Shown in pieces: positions 7,965 to 17,534 of a DNA stretch of 64,000 bases. A model generated the notes under the pieces. It was not told where the DNA came from and made no database searches. It saw nothing but the letters and a program-made list of their open reading frames with translations. Source of the DNA: an uncultured Pelagibacteraceae bacterium (GTDB lineage: Bacteria; Pseudomonadota; Alphaproteobacteria; Pelagibacterales; Pelagibacteraceae); contig CACDRY010000001.1 of NCBI GenBank assembly GCA_902555275.1, positions 124,001 to 188,000 on the forward strand, in the 5' to 3' direction. Each line of letters starts with the position of its first letter. Position 1 is the first letter of the stretch. The position numbers were made by a program, and so were the translations under genes.

Positions 7965-9019
7965 ATTCCTAAATTTTTTAAAGACTGAAATTCACCAATT
8001 TTAAAAATAATTGCATCTTCTTTTTTAAAACCATAATTTTCTGCATTATCTTTGAATCTAATTGGAGGTTCCATAATTGGCTCTAAAGACAAAACGAAAG
8101 TTCCCCAATGCATTCCTAATACTTTTTTGCTTTTTAGATCTCTGGCGATGCTTAGAGCCTCTTCAGGATTAGTATGATAAGAAGATTTATCTTTATTTGG
8201 AGATAACGGATAAAAATTATAAGCACCAATATTAATAAAAGTTAAATCAATAGGCCCATACTTCTCACCTAAATCTTTATAAACATTTCCTACACCAGTA
8301 TCACATGCAAAAAGTATTTTTTTATTTTTATATTCAATTAAAAAATTTCCCCACAATGTTTTATTAGTGTCTGTCAAACTTCTTTTTGACCAATGCACTG
8401 CAGGAACTAATGTTACTTTTAAATCCTCATTAATCTTAATTTCATCATACCAATCCATTTCGTTCACATCTTTATATTTGTTTCTTGTAAAATATTTTCC
8501 AAGTCTTAGAGGAAGCAGAACCTTTGCATCTTTAAAAGGAAATTTTCTTATTGTTCTCATATCTTGGTGGTCATAATGATTATGTGTTAGAAGAAATAAA
8601 TCTGTTTTTGGAATCTCATTTAAGTTTAATGCCGTTTCAGCAAATCTTTTTGGACCAAAAATTAAAGGGCCCGCATTTTTTGAAAATACTGGATCGGTTA
8701 TTATAGTTATGTTTCCAAGCTTTATTAAGAAAGTTGCATGTCCTATCCAGCCAACATAATCGTCATTTTTTAGATTTTCTAAATCTGAGAGTACTTTTTG
8801 TTTTTCAATAATATGATCTTCGGGAATAGTCATATCAAGTTTTTTCTTTTCCCTATTAAATATTTTAAATGACCACGTAAAATTTGAGTTTCTTTCTGGA
8901 GATCCTTCAGGATTTCTAAAACTACCGTCAGGTAAATGATGATAAGGTGTTTTTTCCATGGCTAATGTAAAAGAATTATAGATAAAAAATATAACAATTA
9001 AAATTGTTAACTTTAGCAA
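7961..9019 (-). CDS. MBL-fold metallohydrolase, NAPE-PLD/UlaG-like, exported
   Basis: This 352-residue protein carries an N-terminal hydrophobic signal (about residues 3-20) and a metallo-beta-lactamase fold. The zinc motif THNHYDHQD is at about 145-153. Later metal ligands are likely in VPAVHWSKR, LFACDTG and LGMHWGTF. The opening WIGHATFLIKLG and the TDPVFS turn are typical of the group containing N-acylphosphatidylethanolamine phospholipase D and UlaG-like lactonases. A phospholipid or lactone substrate is possible but not shown. It is the last gene of the leftward hemC-hemD-mscS-yggT-folD unit, 6 bases after folD. Confidence 0.85.
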   Translation of the reverse strand: MLKLTILIVIFFIYNSFTLAMEKTPYHHLPDGSFRNPEGSPERNSNFTWSFKIFNREKKKLDMTIPEDHIIEKQKVLSDLENLKNDDYVGWIGHATFLIKLGNITIITDPVFSKNAGPLIFGPKRFAETALNLNEIPKTDLFLLTHNHYDHQDMRTIRKFPFKDAKVLLPLRLGKYFTRNKYKDVNEMDWYDEIKINEDLKVTLVPAVHWSKRSLTDTNKTLWGNFLIEYKNKKILFACDTGVGNVYKDLGEKYGPIDLTFINIGAYNFYPLSPNKDKSSYHTNPEEALSIARDLKSKKVLGMHWGTFVLSLEPIMEPPIRFKDNAENYGFKKEDAIIFKIGEFQSLKNLGI

Positions 9020-9025
9020 TAATCT

Positions 9026-9874
9026 TTAGTTGTTTAAGGATCTTTTAAAACACTCAATTGTATTTTTTAACAAACAAGCAATTGTCATTGGTCCAACTCC
9101 TCCTGGAACTGGAGTTAAAGCTTTTGCAACTTTTGAAACTTCTTCAAAATCAACATCCCCTACTAAACCATTTTCTGTTTTGTTTATTCCAACATCGATA
9201 ACTATTGCATCTTTTTTCACCCAATTACCTTTTATAAGTTCAGGAATTCCAACAGCAGCAACAATAACATCTGCTTCTAGACATTCATGCTGAAGGTCTT
9301 TTGTTTTTGAGTGAGTAATTGTTACCGTACAATCTTCTTGAAGTAAAAGTTGTGCCATCGCTTTACCATTTAAGTTTGACCGCCCAATCATTACAGCTTT
9401 TTTTCCTGTTAAGTTAGGTTCTATTTTTTTTAATAAATAATAACATCCAAGAGGTGTACAAGGAATTGAACCTTGGTATCCAGATGAAAGATTACCAACA
9501 TTCATAGGATGTAAACCATCAACATCTTTATGTGGTGAGATAGTTTCTATAACGTGTTGCTTGTTAATATGTTTCGGAAGCGGCAATTGGACCAAAATTC
9601 CTGAAACAGTTTCATCATTATTAAGTTCTTCAATTTTGTCTAAGACTGTTTTTTCATCTACAGTATCTGGGTATTTAATAACTTCAGATTTTAAACCAAC
9701 TTGTGTTGCTGATTTTTCTTTATTTCTTACATAAATCTGACTTGGAGCCAAATCTCCGATTAAGATTACTGTAAGACCTGGAACTTTGTTATACTTTTCT
9801 CTCAAGCCATCTACTTCTGTTTTTAATTCTTCTCTAAGTTCAGCCGATTGTTTTTTTCCGTCTATTAAAATCAT
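9026..9874 (-). CDS. folD: bifunctional methylenetetrahydrofolate dehydrogenase/cyclohydrolase
   Basis: FolD interconverts 5,10-methylene- and 10-formyl-tetrahydrofolate in one-carbon metabolism. I place the start at the ATG at 9872-9874, giving 282 residues beginning MILIDGKK. A longer in-frame start at 9916 would run back into the upstream yggT-like gene and lacks homology. The motifs GDLAPSQIYVRNKEKSA (catalytic Lys), VQLPLPKH, DVDGLHPMNVG, the NAD(P)-binding IGRSNLNGKAMAQLL and TPVPGGVGPMTIA are all intact. It lies 5 bases after the yggT-like stop. Confidence 0.96.
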   Translation of the reverse strand: MILIDGKKQSAELREELKTEVDGLREKYNKVPGLTVILIGDLAPSQIYVRNKEKSATQVGLKSEVIKYPDTVDEKTVLDKIEELNNDETVSGILVQLPLPKHINKQHVIETISPHKDVDGLHPMNVGNLSSGYQGSIPCTPLGCYYLLKKIEPNLTGKKAVMIGRSNLNGKAMAQLLLQEDCTVTITHSKTKDLQHECLEADVIVAAVGIPELIKGNWVKKDAIVIDVGINKTENGLVGDVDFEEVSKVAKALTPVPGGVGPMTIACLLKNTIECFKRSLNN

Positions 9875-9879
9875 GATAA

Positions 9880-10170
9880 TTAAAAAATAAGTGGTGCTAT
9901 GTAGAGTTTCATACACATTTCTACAAACCAGATCAACAAAAGAAGAATGATAGGTGATATATCAAATGCTCCTAGACTCGGCAAAAAACCCCTTATTTTA
10001 TTAAGTATTGGATCAGTAAGCTTATAAGTAAACTCTAATATTGAATAAACAAATCTATTTGAAGTATTTAATACATTAAAAGCTATTAACCAGCTAATGA
10101 CAACGTTAGCGATTACTACATAAGAATATAATTTTAATAATTGTAAAGCTAAGTAAAAAATAGCTATCAT
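9880..10170 (-). CDS. YggT family membrane protein
   Basis: The 96-residue protein has two hydrophobic segments, at about residues 4-30 and 70-92, around a conserved loop (YKLTDPILNKIRGFLPSLG) that matches YggT proteins. YggT homologues are linked to cell shape, division or osmotic tolerance in various bacteria, but no biochemical function is fixed. It overlaps the mechanosensitive channel gene by 4 bases, which suits a membrane-stress pairing. Confidence 0.85.
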   Translation of the reverse strand: MIAIFYLALQLLKLYSYVVIANVVISWLIAFNVLNTSNRFVYSILEFTYKLTDPILNKIRGFLPSLGAFDISPIILLLLIWFVEMCMKLYIAPLIF

Positions 10171-11252
10171 TTCTTCTCTACATATACAGAAGTGCTTGGG
10201 AAGGCAAAAGATGCTTTGTTACCCTCAACAATTTCTTTAATTTTAATTGCTAGTCTTTCTTTAACCAACAACATTTCACTCCAACTATTTGTTTTTGTAT
10301 AACATCTTACATACATATCTATTGAGCTATCAGCAAATTTATCAACTCTAACTGAAACGCCAACTTTAGCATCATAATCTTCTGAACCATTTATAAAATC
10401 TTCTATCTCATTTCGTATAGTTTTTAATTGTTCAACGGTAGAGTCGTACTGAAGAGTTATCGTCCAACTAATTCTCCAATTTGTAATTTGGCTTTTATTG
10501 ATTACAGCATTCTCTGCAAACTGAAAATTTGGAATAATTGCTAAAGACTTGTCAAATTTTCGTATAACGGTTGATCTAAAACCAATTTTTTCAACTACGC
10601 CCTCTATTATTCCTTCAACTTCAATCCAATCACCCATTTTAAATCTTTTTTCAACAAGTACTAAAATTCCTGATATTAAATTTTTGAATAAATCCTGTGC
10701 TCCTAAAGCAACTGCAACACCAAATAAACCGAGTCCCGCAATAATTGGACCAATTTTAATTCCCCATAACTCTAAAACAGCTGCAGCGCCTAATATTAAA
10801 ATTAAAATTTTTAATGATTTGATAATCCAGCCAATTAGTTCTCTAGTTAAAATCTTATCGAATCCACTTAGTATGTAAGAAATTGGTTCAATAATTTGAT
10901 GAATAATCCAAAAGAGCAATATTGTTATCAAAGTTCTATTTACATTATCTAAAAATAACCTCGTATCCTCTGCAAAAGACATGTAATAGCTTGCAAAAAA
11001 TACTCCTAGAACAATTGGAAGAAATCTTGCTGGCCCCTCCATTGCCTTAACGAAAGTGTCATCAAGTTTGTTGGTTGTTCTTTTTGATATTAATTCTAAT
11101 TTTTTAATAACTAATTTACTTATTAAACCTCTGAAAACTAGGAATATAAAGAATATTCCAAGACCAATTAAGATCTCTACAAAGTTAACGCCTAAAATTC
11201 CTTTTTGCCATACAGACAAAAAAAGTCCTGAAAAGTTCTCAAAAACACTCAT
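10167..11252 (-). CDS. mechanosensitive ion channel, MscS family
   Basis: The protein has 361 residues. About four to five hydrophobic segments (near residues 25-45, 74-92, 101-120, 140-163 and 166-186) precede a cytoplasmic MscS beta domain. The pore-helix region IIAGLGLFGVAVALGAQDLF is Gly/Ala-rich as in MscS TM3, and the adjacent KNLISGILVLVEKRFKMGDWIEVEG is the family signature, given here as a position near residues 187-212. It probably releases solutes on hypo-osmotic shock. The gene lies between hemD (2-base gap) and yggT (4-base overlap). Confidence 0.92.
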   Translation of the reverse strand: MSVFENFSGLFLSVWQKGILGVNFVEILIGLGIFFIFLVFRGLISKLVIKKLELISKRTTNKLDDTFVKAMEGPARFLPIVLGVFFASYYMSFAEDTRLFLDNVNRTLITILLFWIIHQIIEPISYILSGFDKILTRELIGWIIKSLKILILILGAAAVLELWGIKIGPIIAGLGLFGVAVALGAQDLFKNLISGILVLVEKRFKMGDWIEVEGIIEGVVEKIGFRSTVIRKFDKSLAIIPNFQFAENAVINKSQITNWRISWTITLQYDSTVEQLKTIRNEIEDFINGSEDYDAKVGVSVRVDKFADSSIDMYVRCYTKTNSWSEMLLVKERLAIKIKEIVEGNKASFAFPSTSVYVEKK

Positions 11253-11254
11253 AG

Positions 11255-11953
11255 CTAAATTTTATATAGCAAAAACTCTTCTTCACCAGAGTTAAATAGA
11301 AAAATTTTTTTCCACTTGATCTCATTTAAAATTGCTGATGCTTTTTCACCCATACACATCAAATTGGTATCCATCCAACTGTCTAAAAGATCATACTTTT
11401 TAAGTAAATTTAATAAACTCTTAGCGCTATTTTCTGAGTAAACATAAATTATATCAGGGATTGAAGCTTTTAATTGTGCTCTAAATTCCTCCTTTATTTC
11501 TTGAGTTGATGAAACCGTATAGTTAATCAATCTATTTAAAGAATAACCTTCAGAAATTAGATCTTTATCTAACCTACTAGAAACTATCTCACCACTTACA
11601 TAAAGCAGTGATCCATTTTTTGAGTCGAAGTTTTGTAATATTAATTCTTTTAAATTATTTACGTTTCCTTCAGCAGAGATAATATTTTGAAAACCGTTTA
11701 GCTTTGCAACTTTTTCTGTTGCAGAGCCAACACAATAACATTCAATTTTTTTATCAACTCTATTTAAATCTAAATTCTTAATCGCATTTGAACTTGTAAA
11801 TATTATTCCCTTAAATTGGCTATAGTCAGGTTCATCGTATTTAATTGGTTCAACTTTTATTACAGGTAAATGAGAAACTTTATGTCCTAAAGAACTAAAT
11901 TTTAATATTAATTCTTTACTATCCTCTAATGGTCTTGTTAATAAAATATGCAT
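11255..11953 (-). CDS. hemD: uroporphyrinogen-III synthase
   Basis: HemD cyclises and inverts ring D of hydroxymethylbilane to uroporphyrinogen III. The sequence is divergent, as is normal for this family, but the start HILLTRPLEDS, the GIIFTSSNAIKN strand-loop and the late IYVYSENSAKSLLNLL segment fit, as does the length of 232 residues. Position one base after hemC supports the call more than any single residue does. Confidence 0.9.
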   Translation of the reverse strand: MHILLTRPLEDSKELILKFSSLGHKVSHLPVIKVEPIKYDEPDYSQFKGIIFTSSNAIKNLDLNRVDKKIECYCVGSATEKVAKLNGFQNIISAEGNVNNLKELILQNFDSKNGSLLYVSGEIVSSRLDKDLISEGYSLNRLINYTVSSTQEIKEEFRAQLKASIPDIIYVYSENSAKSLLNLLKKYDLLDSWMDTNLMCMGEKASAILNEIKWKKIFLFNSGEEEFLLYKI

Positions 11954-11954
11954 T

Positions 11955-12866
11955 TTACCTTTTATAAGATCCCTTTGACTCTGATTTTAATTTTTCTCCA
12001 ATCTTAATACTTAAATCTTTAACCATTGTTTTATTTTCAATTTCTTCAACAAAAAATCTTTGTTTGCCATCTACTGAAAAAAGTTCAGCTTTTATATTTA
12101 CAAGATCTTTATCAATCTTTGCATATACACCAACTGCTGTATCACAGTCACCCTCGAGTATTTTTAAGATTTTTCTTTCAGCATTTGCAATAATTCTGGA
12201 CTGATCATCATTAATCTTTTCTAAGATATTAATTATTTCTTGATCGTTTTCCCTACACTGTATGGCAATAATACCTTGTCCAGCACATGGTATTAATTCT
12301 TCAGTATTAAATTCATGTGTAATTTTATTTGTTAAACCTAAAGCTTCAATGCCAGCTTTAGAAAGTAAAATTGCATCATAATCTCCATTTTCTAATTTCT
12401 TTATCCTAGTGTCTACATTTCCTCTTATTAATTTATAATCCAGATCTGATCTAATACCTTTTAATTGGTATTCCCTTCTGTAAGAAGAAGTGCCTATTAT
12501 CGAATTAGGTTTAAGGTCTAGAAAATTTATATTGTCATTGCTAATCAAAATTTCATTTGGTGAATTTCTTTTTAAATAAAAATTTGTTATTAGCCCCTCT
12601 GTTTCAATCGATGGCATATCTTTTAAAGCATGAACAGCTATATCAATATTATTATTAATTAATTCTATTTCAATTTTTTTTGAAAATAATCCTTTTCCTC
12701 CAATGTTTGACAGCCTATCCTTTTGGTTTTCATCTCCACTTGTGACTATTTTTTTTGTTTCTATGTGGGTCGATGAAACTTTTTTAAGATGGTTTATCAC
12801 TTTTTCGGTATAAATTTGAGCTAACTGACTTCCTCGAGTACCAATAATAAATTTATCCCTTTTCAT
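11955..12866 (-). CDS. hemC: hydroxymethylbilane synthase (porphobilinogen deaminase)
   Basis: HemC polymerises four porphobilinogens. The 303-residue protein starts IIGTRGSQLAQIYTEKV and contains the active-site strand HALKDMPS, the arginine-rich GTSSYRREYQLKGIRSD-type segment and the cofactor cysteine in LEGDCDTAVGVYA. Most homologues read GGC at that cofactor site, so GDC is a small deviation with the cysteine kept. It is the first gene of the leftward operon and is divergent from tsaD with 54 bp between the starts. Confidence 0.95.
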   Translation of the reverse strand: MKRDKFIIGTRGSQLAQIYTEKVINHLKKVSSTHIETKKIVTSGDENQKDRLSNIGGKGLFSKKIEIELINNNIDIAVHALKDMPSIETEGLITNFYLKRNSPNEILISNDNINFLDLKPNSIIGTSSYRREYQLKGIRSDLDYKLIRGNVDTRIKKLENGDYDAILLSKAGIEALGLTNKITHEFNTEELIPCAGQGIIAIQCRENDQEIINILEKINDDQSRIIANAERKILKILEGDCDTAVGVYAKIDKDLVNIKAELFSVDGKQRFFVEEIENKTMVKDLSIKIGEKLKSESKGSYKR

Positions 12867-12920
12867 AATTCTTATTTTTATTACATTCTTATAGTTTAAT
12901 TGTATTAATTATAAATATTT

Positions 12921-13994
12921 ATGAATGAAAAAAAAATAATCCTCGGAATTGAGACAAGTTGCGATGAAACTGCGGTATCAATCATAGAAGAAGATAAAAA
13001 CGGTAAGATAAAAATATTATCTAACGTAGTTTCAAGTCAATTTGATATTCACAAAGAATTTGGAGGTGTAGTTCCTGAGCTTGCAGCACGATCTCATGTT
13101 GAAAAAATTGATTTAATTGCAAAAAAAGCAATTCATGAAAGTGGTGAAAATTTAAATAATGTTTCTGCAATTGCTTCAACATCTGGTCCAGGCTTAATTG
13201 TTTGCCTTACCGTTGGTTTAAATTTTGGTAAAGCATTATCTGCAAGCTTAAATATACCTTTTATTGGTGTAAACCATCTTGAAGGGCATGCATTAAGTCC
13301 AAAACTTAGTACAAGCTTAGATTTTCCTTATTTGTTATTATTAATTTCAGGAGGACATACGCAATATCTTAGTGTGAATGGACTTGGAAAATATAAAAGA
13401 TTAGGAACAACAATTGATGATGCTTTAGGAGAAGCATTTGACAAAACTGCGAAACTCTTAGGTATTGAATTTCCAGGAGGTCCAAAGTTAGAAGAATTTG
13501 CAAAGCAGGGAGATGCAAATAAATTTAAACTTCCTAAACCAATTATAAATAAAGGGGGATGTAATTTATCATTTGCAGGTCTTAAAACGGCCATTTTAAG
13601 AATATCAAGCACTATAAAATCTAAACAAGAAAAATATGATCTTGCAGCATCTTTTCAAAAAACAATTGAAGAAATTTTAGAAGTAAAAACACAAATAGCA
13701 TTTGATGAGTTCAAAAAGACTAGTAAAAAGAAAAATAAAACTTTTGTAATCGCTGGAGGTGTTGCTGCCAACAAGGGTATTAGAAAAAAATTAATTAAAG
13801 TATGTAAGAAGAATGATTTTAGACCAATTTTCCCTGAACCAAAATTATGTGGGGATAATGCAGCGATGATTGCACTTGTTGGTCTTGAAAAGTATAAAAT
13901 CAAAAAATTTGATAATTTAGATCTTCCTGCAAGTCCAAGACTACAACTTGACGAAAAAGCAAAATTTTTAAAAGGAGCGGGAGTTAGATTATAA
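12921..13994 (+). CDS. tsaD: tRNA N6-threonylcarbamoyladenosine transferase
   Basis: TsaD moves threonylcarbamoyl to A37 of ANN-decoding tRNAs, together with TsaB and TsaE. The 357-residue protein opens ILGIETSCDETAVSII. It has the metal-binding HLEGH in VNHLEGHALSP near residue 116, and the nucleotide-binding LLISGGHTQYL and FVIAGGVAANKGIR segments. All are intact, so it should be active. The stop is followed at once by a 38-codon basic gene. Confidence 0.97.
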   Translation: MNEKKIILGIETSCDETAVSIIEEDKNGKIKILSNVVSSQFDIHKEFGGVVPELAARSHVEKIDLIAKKAIHESGENLNNVSAIASTSGPGLIVCLTVGLNFGKALSASLNIPFIGVNHLEGHALSPKLSTSLDFPYLLLLISGGHTQYLSVNGLGKYKRLGTTIDDALGEAFDKTAKLLGIEFPGGPKLEEFAKQGDANKFKLPKPIINKGGCNLSFAGLKTAILRISSTIKSKQEKYDLAASFQKTIEEILEVKTQIAFDEFKKTSKKKNKTFVIAGGVAANKGIRKKLIKVCKKNDFRPIFPEPKLCGDNAAMIALVGLEKYKIKKFDNLDLPASPRLQLDEKAKFLKGAGVRL

Positions 13995-14111
13995 ATGTCG
14001 AAAAGATATAGTGGTAAATCGTTTAAGGATGCTAGTGTAATGAAACAAGCTAAACTTTCTTTAAAGGAAAAAAGAAAACTTAAAAAAGAAAAGAAAAAGA
14101 AAAAAAATTAA
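13995..14111 (+). CDS. very small lysine-rich protein, 38 residues
   Basis: The frame opens with an ATG directly after the tsaD stop and ends in a TAA directly before the ATG of the EVE-domain gene. The product starts MSKRYSGKSFKDAS and ends in a run of Lys with scattered Glu. The zero spacing on both sides suggests a real coupled gene, but the low complexity means a chance frame is possible. No function can be assigned. Confidence 0.5.
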   Translation: MSKRYSGKSFKDASVMKQAKLSLKEKRKLKKEKKKKKN

Positions 14112-14528
14112 ATGAAATATTGGTTAATGAAATCAGAGCCAGATGTATGGTCAATTGATCAACAAATTAAAGCTGGAGAAAAAGGAGCTGACTGGGATGG
14201 GGTAAGAAATTACCAAGCAGCAAGTAACTTGAAAAAAATGGAAAAAGGAGATCTTTGTTTTTTTTATCATTCTATTATTGGAAAGGAAATAGTTGGTATT
14301 ATCGAAGTTATTAAAACAGCATTCATTGATCCAACTGATAAAAAAAAAAGGTTTGTTGCGGTTAAAGTTAGATTTAAAAGTAAACTCCAAAATCCTGTAA
14401 CACTTGAAAACATCAAAAAAACTAAGGCTTTGAAGAACTTATCTTTAATTAGACAAAGTAGACTATCTGTCATGCCTATTGATACTAAAAGCTGGAAAAT
14501 AATTTTGAAGATGGGTAGAATTAATTAA
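14112..14528 (+). CDS. EVE domain protein
   Basis: This 138-residue protein is a complete EVE domain of the PUA-like superfamily. The segments [28 protein letters not shown] and GDLCFFYHS are characteristic; the aromatic residues and the Trp-Asp-Gly-Val-Arg-Asn-Tyr loop are thought to form the modified-base pocket. Family members are proposed to bind modified nucleotides in DNA or RNA. As a single-domain housekeeping form beside tsaD, no defence role need be assumed. Confidence 0.9.
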   Translation: MKYWLMKSEPDVWSIDQQIKAGEKGADWDGVRNYQAASNLKKMEKGDLCFFYHSIIGKEIVGIIEVIKTAFIDPTDKKKRFVAVKVRFKSKLQNPVTLENIKKTKALKNLSLIRQSRLSVMPIDTKSWKIILKMGRIN

Positions 14529-14538
14529 AAAAAAATTC

Positions 14539-16524
14539 ATGCCTAAGAAAAAAAAAGCTAAAAAAAGAGTAATCTCTAAAAAACCCAAAGAGACAGTTTA
14601 TAAAACAAAGAAAGAATGGATAAGTAAAGCCACCGTTAATAAATCTCAATATACAAAAAAATACAATGAGTCGATTCGAGATAACGATGGATTTTGGAAA
14701 AAAGAAGGAAAAAGAATTAATTGGATTAAACCTTATAAAAAAATTAAAGATATTAAATATAGCAAAGATGATGTTCATATCAAATGGTTCTATGATGGTA
14801 CTTTAAATGCTTCAGCGAATTGCATTGATAGGCATCTTAAAAATAATGCTAATAAGACTGCAATTATATGGGTAGGAGACGATCCCAAAGTTCAAAAAAA
14901 AATTACATATAAAGAACTTCATAAAGAGGTTTCAAAAGCAGCTAATGGATTAAAAAACTTAGGAGTTCAAAAGGGTGATAGAGTAACAATTTATCTTACC
15001 ATGATACCAGAACTAGCCTACACAATGCTTGCATGTGCTAGAATAGGTGCTGTTCACTCCATAATATTTGGAGGTTTTTCACCAGATAGTATTTCAGGCA
15101 GAATTAATGATTGCGAATCTGATTATGTCATAACTGCAGATGAAGGTGTAAGAGGTGGCAAAACAATCCCTTTAAAATCTATTACAGATGAAGCGTTACA
15201 AAGCTGTCCCAACGTAAAGAAATGTATTGTTGTAAAGAGAACAGGTACCAAAAAAATTGATTGGTACAATGATCGTGATGTTTGGTATCATAAGATGACA
15301 AGTAAAGTCTCAGCAAAATGTGAGCCAGAAGAAATGAATGCTGAAGATCCATTATTCATTCTTTACACATCTGGTTCAACTGGGAAACCCAAAGGGGTAC
15401 TACATACAACTGGCGGATACATGGTTTATGCATCAATGACTCACCAATATATTTTTAATTATAAACCTAAAGATATTTACTGGTGCACTGCTGATATAGG
15501 CTGGGTTACAGGACATAGTTATATTATTTATGGTCCACTTGCTAATGGTGCAACTACAATTATGTTTGAAGGAATACCTACTTATCCTGACACATCCAGG
15601 TGGTGGCAAATAGTTGATAAATATAAGGTAAATATTTTTTACACGGCTCCGACAGCAATAAGAGCTTTAATGAGAGAAGGTGATAAACCTGTAAAGAAAA
15701 CATCTAGAAAATCGTTAAAGCTTTTAGGCACTGTTGGTGAGCCAATTAATCCTGAAGCTTGGGAATGGTACTATAAAACTGTAGGTGATAGCAGATGCCC
15801 AATTGTTGATACTTGGTGGCAAACAGAAACAGGTGGAATTTTGATCAGTCCTCAAACTGGAGCGATAGATTTAAAACCTGGTTCTGCAACAAAACCATTT
15901 TATGGAATTAAACCAGAGATTCTGGACAAAGACGGCAAAGTTTTAAAAGGAGAAGCGCAAGGTAGACTTTGTATTTCACAATCATGGCCTGGACAGATGA
16001 GAAGTGTGTATGGTGACCATCAAAGATTTATAGATACTTATTTTTCACAATTTGATGGGAAATATTTTACAGGTGATGGCTGCAGAAGAGATAAGGATGG
16101 ATACTATTGGATTACTGGAAGAGTAGATGATGTGATTATTGTTTCAGGGCATAATTTAGGTACCGCGGAAATAGAAAGCGCGTTTGTAGCTCATCCAAAA
16201 GTGGCTGAAGCAGCAGTAGTTGGTTACCCACATGATATAAAAGGGAACGGGCTTTACTGTTATGTAACTTTAAATGCTGGAGAAAAAAGTACTCTGGATT
16301 TAGAGAGAGATTTAAAACTTTGGGTAAGAAAGCAGATTGGTCCAATAGCAACTCCAGACTTAATTCAATTTGCTCCAGGACTTCCAAAAACAAGATCAGG
16401 TAAAATAATGAGAAGAATTCTTAGAAAAATTGCTGCTAATGAACATGGTCAATTAGGAGATACAACGACCTTAGCAGACCCTTCAGTCGTTGATAGCTTG
16501 GTAGACAATAGAAAAAATATTTAG
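14539..16524 (+). CDS. acs: acetyl-CoA synthetase
   Basis: Acs activates acetate to acetyl-CoA through acetyl-adenylate. The 661-residue enzyme has the adenylation motif [15 protein letters not shown] near residue 275, the substrate-pocket region [10 protein letters not shown] near 430, the hinge [20 protein letters not shown], and the regulatory lysine motif [11 protein letters not shown] near 615, the usual acetylation site. A Lys-rich N-terminal extension of about 25 residues precedes the conserved part. The nearby symporter pair, 0.7 kb downstream, may import its substrate. Confidence 0.97.
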   Translation: MPKKKKAKKRVISKKPKETVYKTKKEWISKATVNKSQYTKKYNESIRDNDGFWKKEGKRINWIKPYKKIKDIKYSKDDVHIKWFYDGTLNASANCIDRHLKNNANKTAIIWVGDDPKVQKKITYKELHKEVSKAANGLKNLGVQKGDRVTIYLTMIPELAYTMLACARIGAVHSIIFGGFSPDSISGRINDCESDYVITADEGVRGGKTIPLKSITDEALQSCPNVKKCIVVKRTGTKKIDWYNDRDVWYHKMTSKVSAKCEPEEMNAEDPLFILYTSGSTGKPKGVLHTTGGYMVYASMTHQYIFNYKPKDIYWCTADIGWVTGHSYIIYGPLANGATTIMFEGIPTYPDTSRWWQIVDKYKVNIFYTAPTAIRALMREGDKPVKKTSRKSLKLLGTVGEPINPEAWEWYYKTVGDSRCPIVDTWWQTETGGILISPQTGAIDLKPGSATKPFYGIKPEILDKDGKVLKGEAQGRLCISQSWPGQMRSVYGDHQRFIDTYFSQFDGKYFTGDGCRRDKDGYYWITGRVDDVIIVSGHNLGTAEIESAFVAHPKVAEAAVVGYPHDIKGNGLYCYVTLNAGEKSTLDLERDLKLWVRKQIGPIATPDLIQFAPGLPKTRSGKIMRRILRKIAANEHGQLGDTTTLADPSVVDSLVDNRKNI

Positions 16525-17147
16525 ATTTTTATTAATTTAGAAAATTCTTCCGTTATATTATCCCATTTCAAAATCATAGAGTTGAGAACAATTTTTCTAT
16601 CTAAAGTTTTTAATTCATTTGCTACAGGAGCCCAATTATATAAAGCCAAGGCGCTTTCATTAAATGGCCAAGATTTATAATATTCCTCCCATTTAATTTG
16701 ATCTAATCTTTTTTTAAAACTTATTCTTGCTTCATCAACAATTTCTGTTGGCATACCATTTTCTAGCTCTTTATCGAGAATATTATTGTAAATTTCAGAT
16801 ACTTTATCTGTCTCTTGATAATTAAAAAAAACATTTAAATATGAAATTGTATAAAATGACAAATCTTGAAGAGATATTGCATAAATATTCCACTTTGCAG
16901 TATTTATTGAAGTTAAAAACTTTTCGTCATCAAAATGTAGAACCCATTTAGTACCCATTCTTGTTTTCAAATAGTTATATAAAGTAACTTGGGATACCCA
17001 CGCTGATTTTTGCTGAATAAATTCTTTAAGATCTTCAATATTTTTAATTTTTTTTTTAGGCAGAATGCCTTTAAACATTGCAACTAAATAAATTTTAAAG
17101 TCCTCAAGTTTTATATCTTTTAAGTTGAATCTGTATTTAAGGGCCAT
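16521..17147 (-). CDS. conserved hypothetical protein, 208 residues
   Basis: I know no function for this protein. It is soluble, mixed alpha/beta and rich in aromatic residues, with segments such as [36 protein letters not shown] and [20 protein letters not shown]. The pattern looks like a conserved alphaproteobacterial family of uncharacterised proteins. It converges on acs with a 4-base overlap of the two stops and diverges from the symporter operon. Confidence 0.7.
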   Translation of the reverse strand: MALKYRFNLKDIKLEDFKIYLVAMFKGILPKKKIKNIEDLKEFIQQKSAWVSQVTLYNYLKTRMGTKWVLHFDDEKFLTSINTAKWNIYAISLQDLSFYTISYLNVFFNYQETDKVSEIYNNILDKELENGMPTEIVDEARISFKKRLDQIKWEEYYKSWPFNESALALYNWAPVANELKTLDRKIVLNSMILKWDNITEEFSKLIKI

Positions 17148-17267
17148 TTAGTTAACTAATATGATGATGTATAATCTAAAAATGACACAATATCGAGCGT
17201 TTTTAGGGGTTTAAATATGTTTGATTATCGGTATGGTTGTTTTTTTAACCTATAGGAGAGAGAAAAA
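17148..17267 (+). promoter_or_regulatory. leader of the symporter operon
   Basis: This 120-base gap holds a TATAAT at 17170-17175 that could be a -10 box, although the -35 region is poor (TTTAGT at the right distance). A strong Shine-Dalgarno AGGAGAG at 17254-17260 lies 7 bases before the ATG. Such a strong ribosome site is rare in this window and suggests high expression. The start site cannot be fixed from sequence. Confidence 0.35.
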
Positions 17268-17534
17268 ATGTCAAAACAAGAACAACACTGGGAAAAGACC
17301 AGGAACTTGCTCTTTATTACATTAGCAATTTGGTTTGTTTTCTCAATTGGCATCTTTCTTTTCGGAGCCGAAATGCAAGAATCAAACATTAGACCATTTG
17401 GATATCCTTTAACGTATTGGTTTACATGTCAGGGATCACTTGCAATTTTCGTCATTCTCATTTTTTGGTTTGCAGGTCGACAAGAAAAAATAGATGATGA
17501 ATTTGGGTTCTCTGAAAGAGAGGGTGATCAATGA
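17268..17534 (+). CDS. sodium/solute symporter small subunit (DUF4212)
   Basis: The protein has 88 residues with two membrane segments, about residues 14-33 and 50-68. The opening EQHWEKTRNLLFITLAIWF and the central LTYWFTCQGSLAIFVILIFWF are typical of DUF4212 subunits that accompany large sodium:solute symporters of the VC_2705 type. Its stop overlaps the start of the large subunit by 4 bases, so the two are made together. Confidence 0.92.
   Translation: MSKQEQHWEKTRNLLFITLAIWFVFSIGIFLFGAEMQESNIRPFGYPLTYWFTCQGSLAIFVILIFWFAGRQEKIDDEFGFSEREGDQ

Noticed and set aside
9030-9293. Rightward frame of 87 codons opposite folD
   Set aside because: It lies wholly inside a conserved gene on the other strand and encodes no recognisable protein.
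9026-9916. Longer folD start at 9916
   Set aside because: It would overlap the yggT-like gene and adds residues with no family match; MILIDGKK at 9874 is the normal FolD start.
14112-14528. EVE protein as part of a defence system
   Set aside because: It is a single-domain form in a housekeeping context (tsaD and acs neighbours), with no restriction or helicase gene near.
14521-14778. Leftward frame opposite the acs N-terminus
   Set aside because: The Phe-rich product is the complement of the Lys-rich start of acs, a common shadow in AT-rich DNA.
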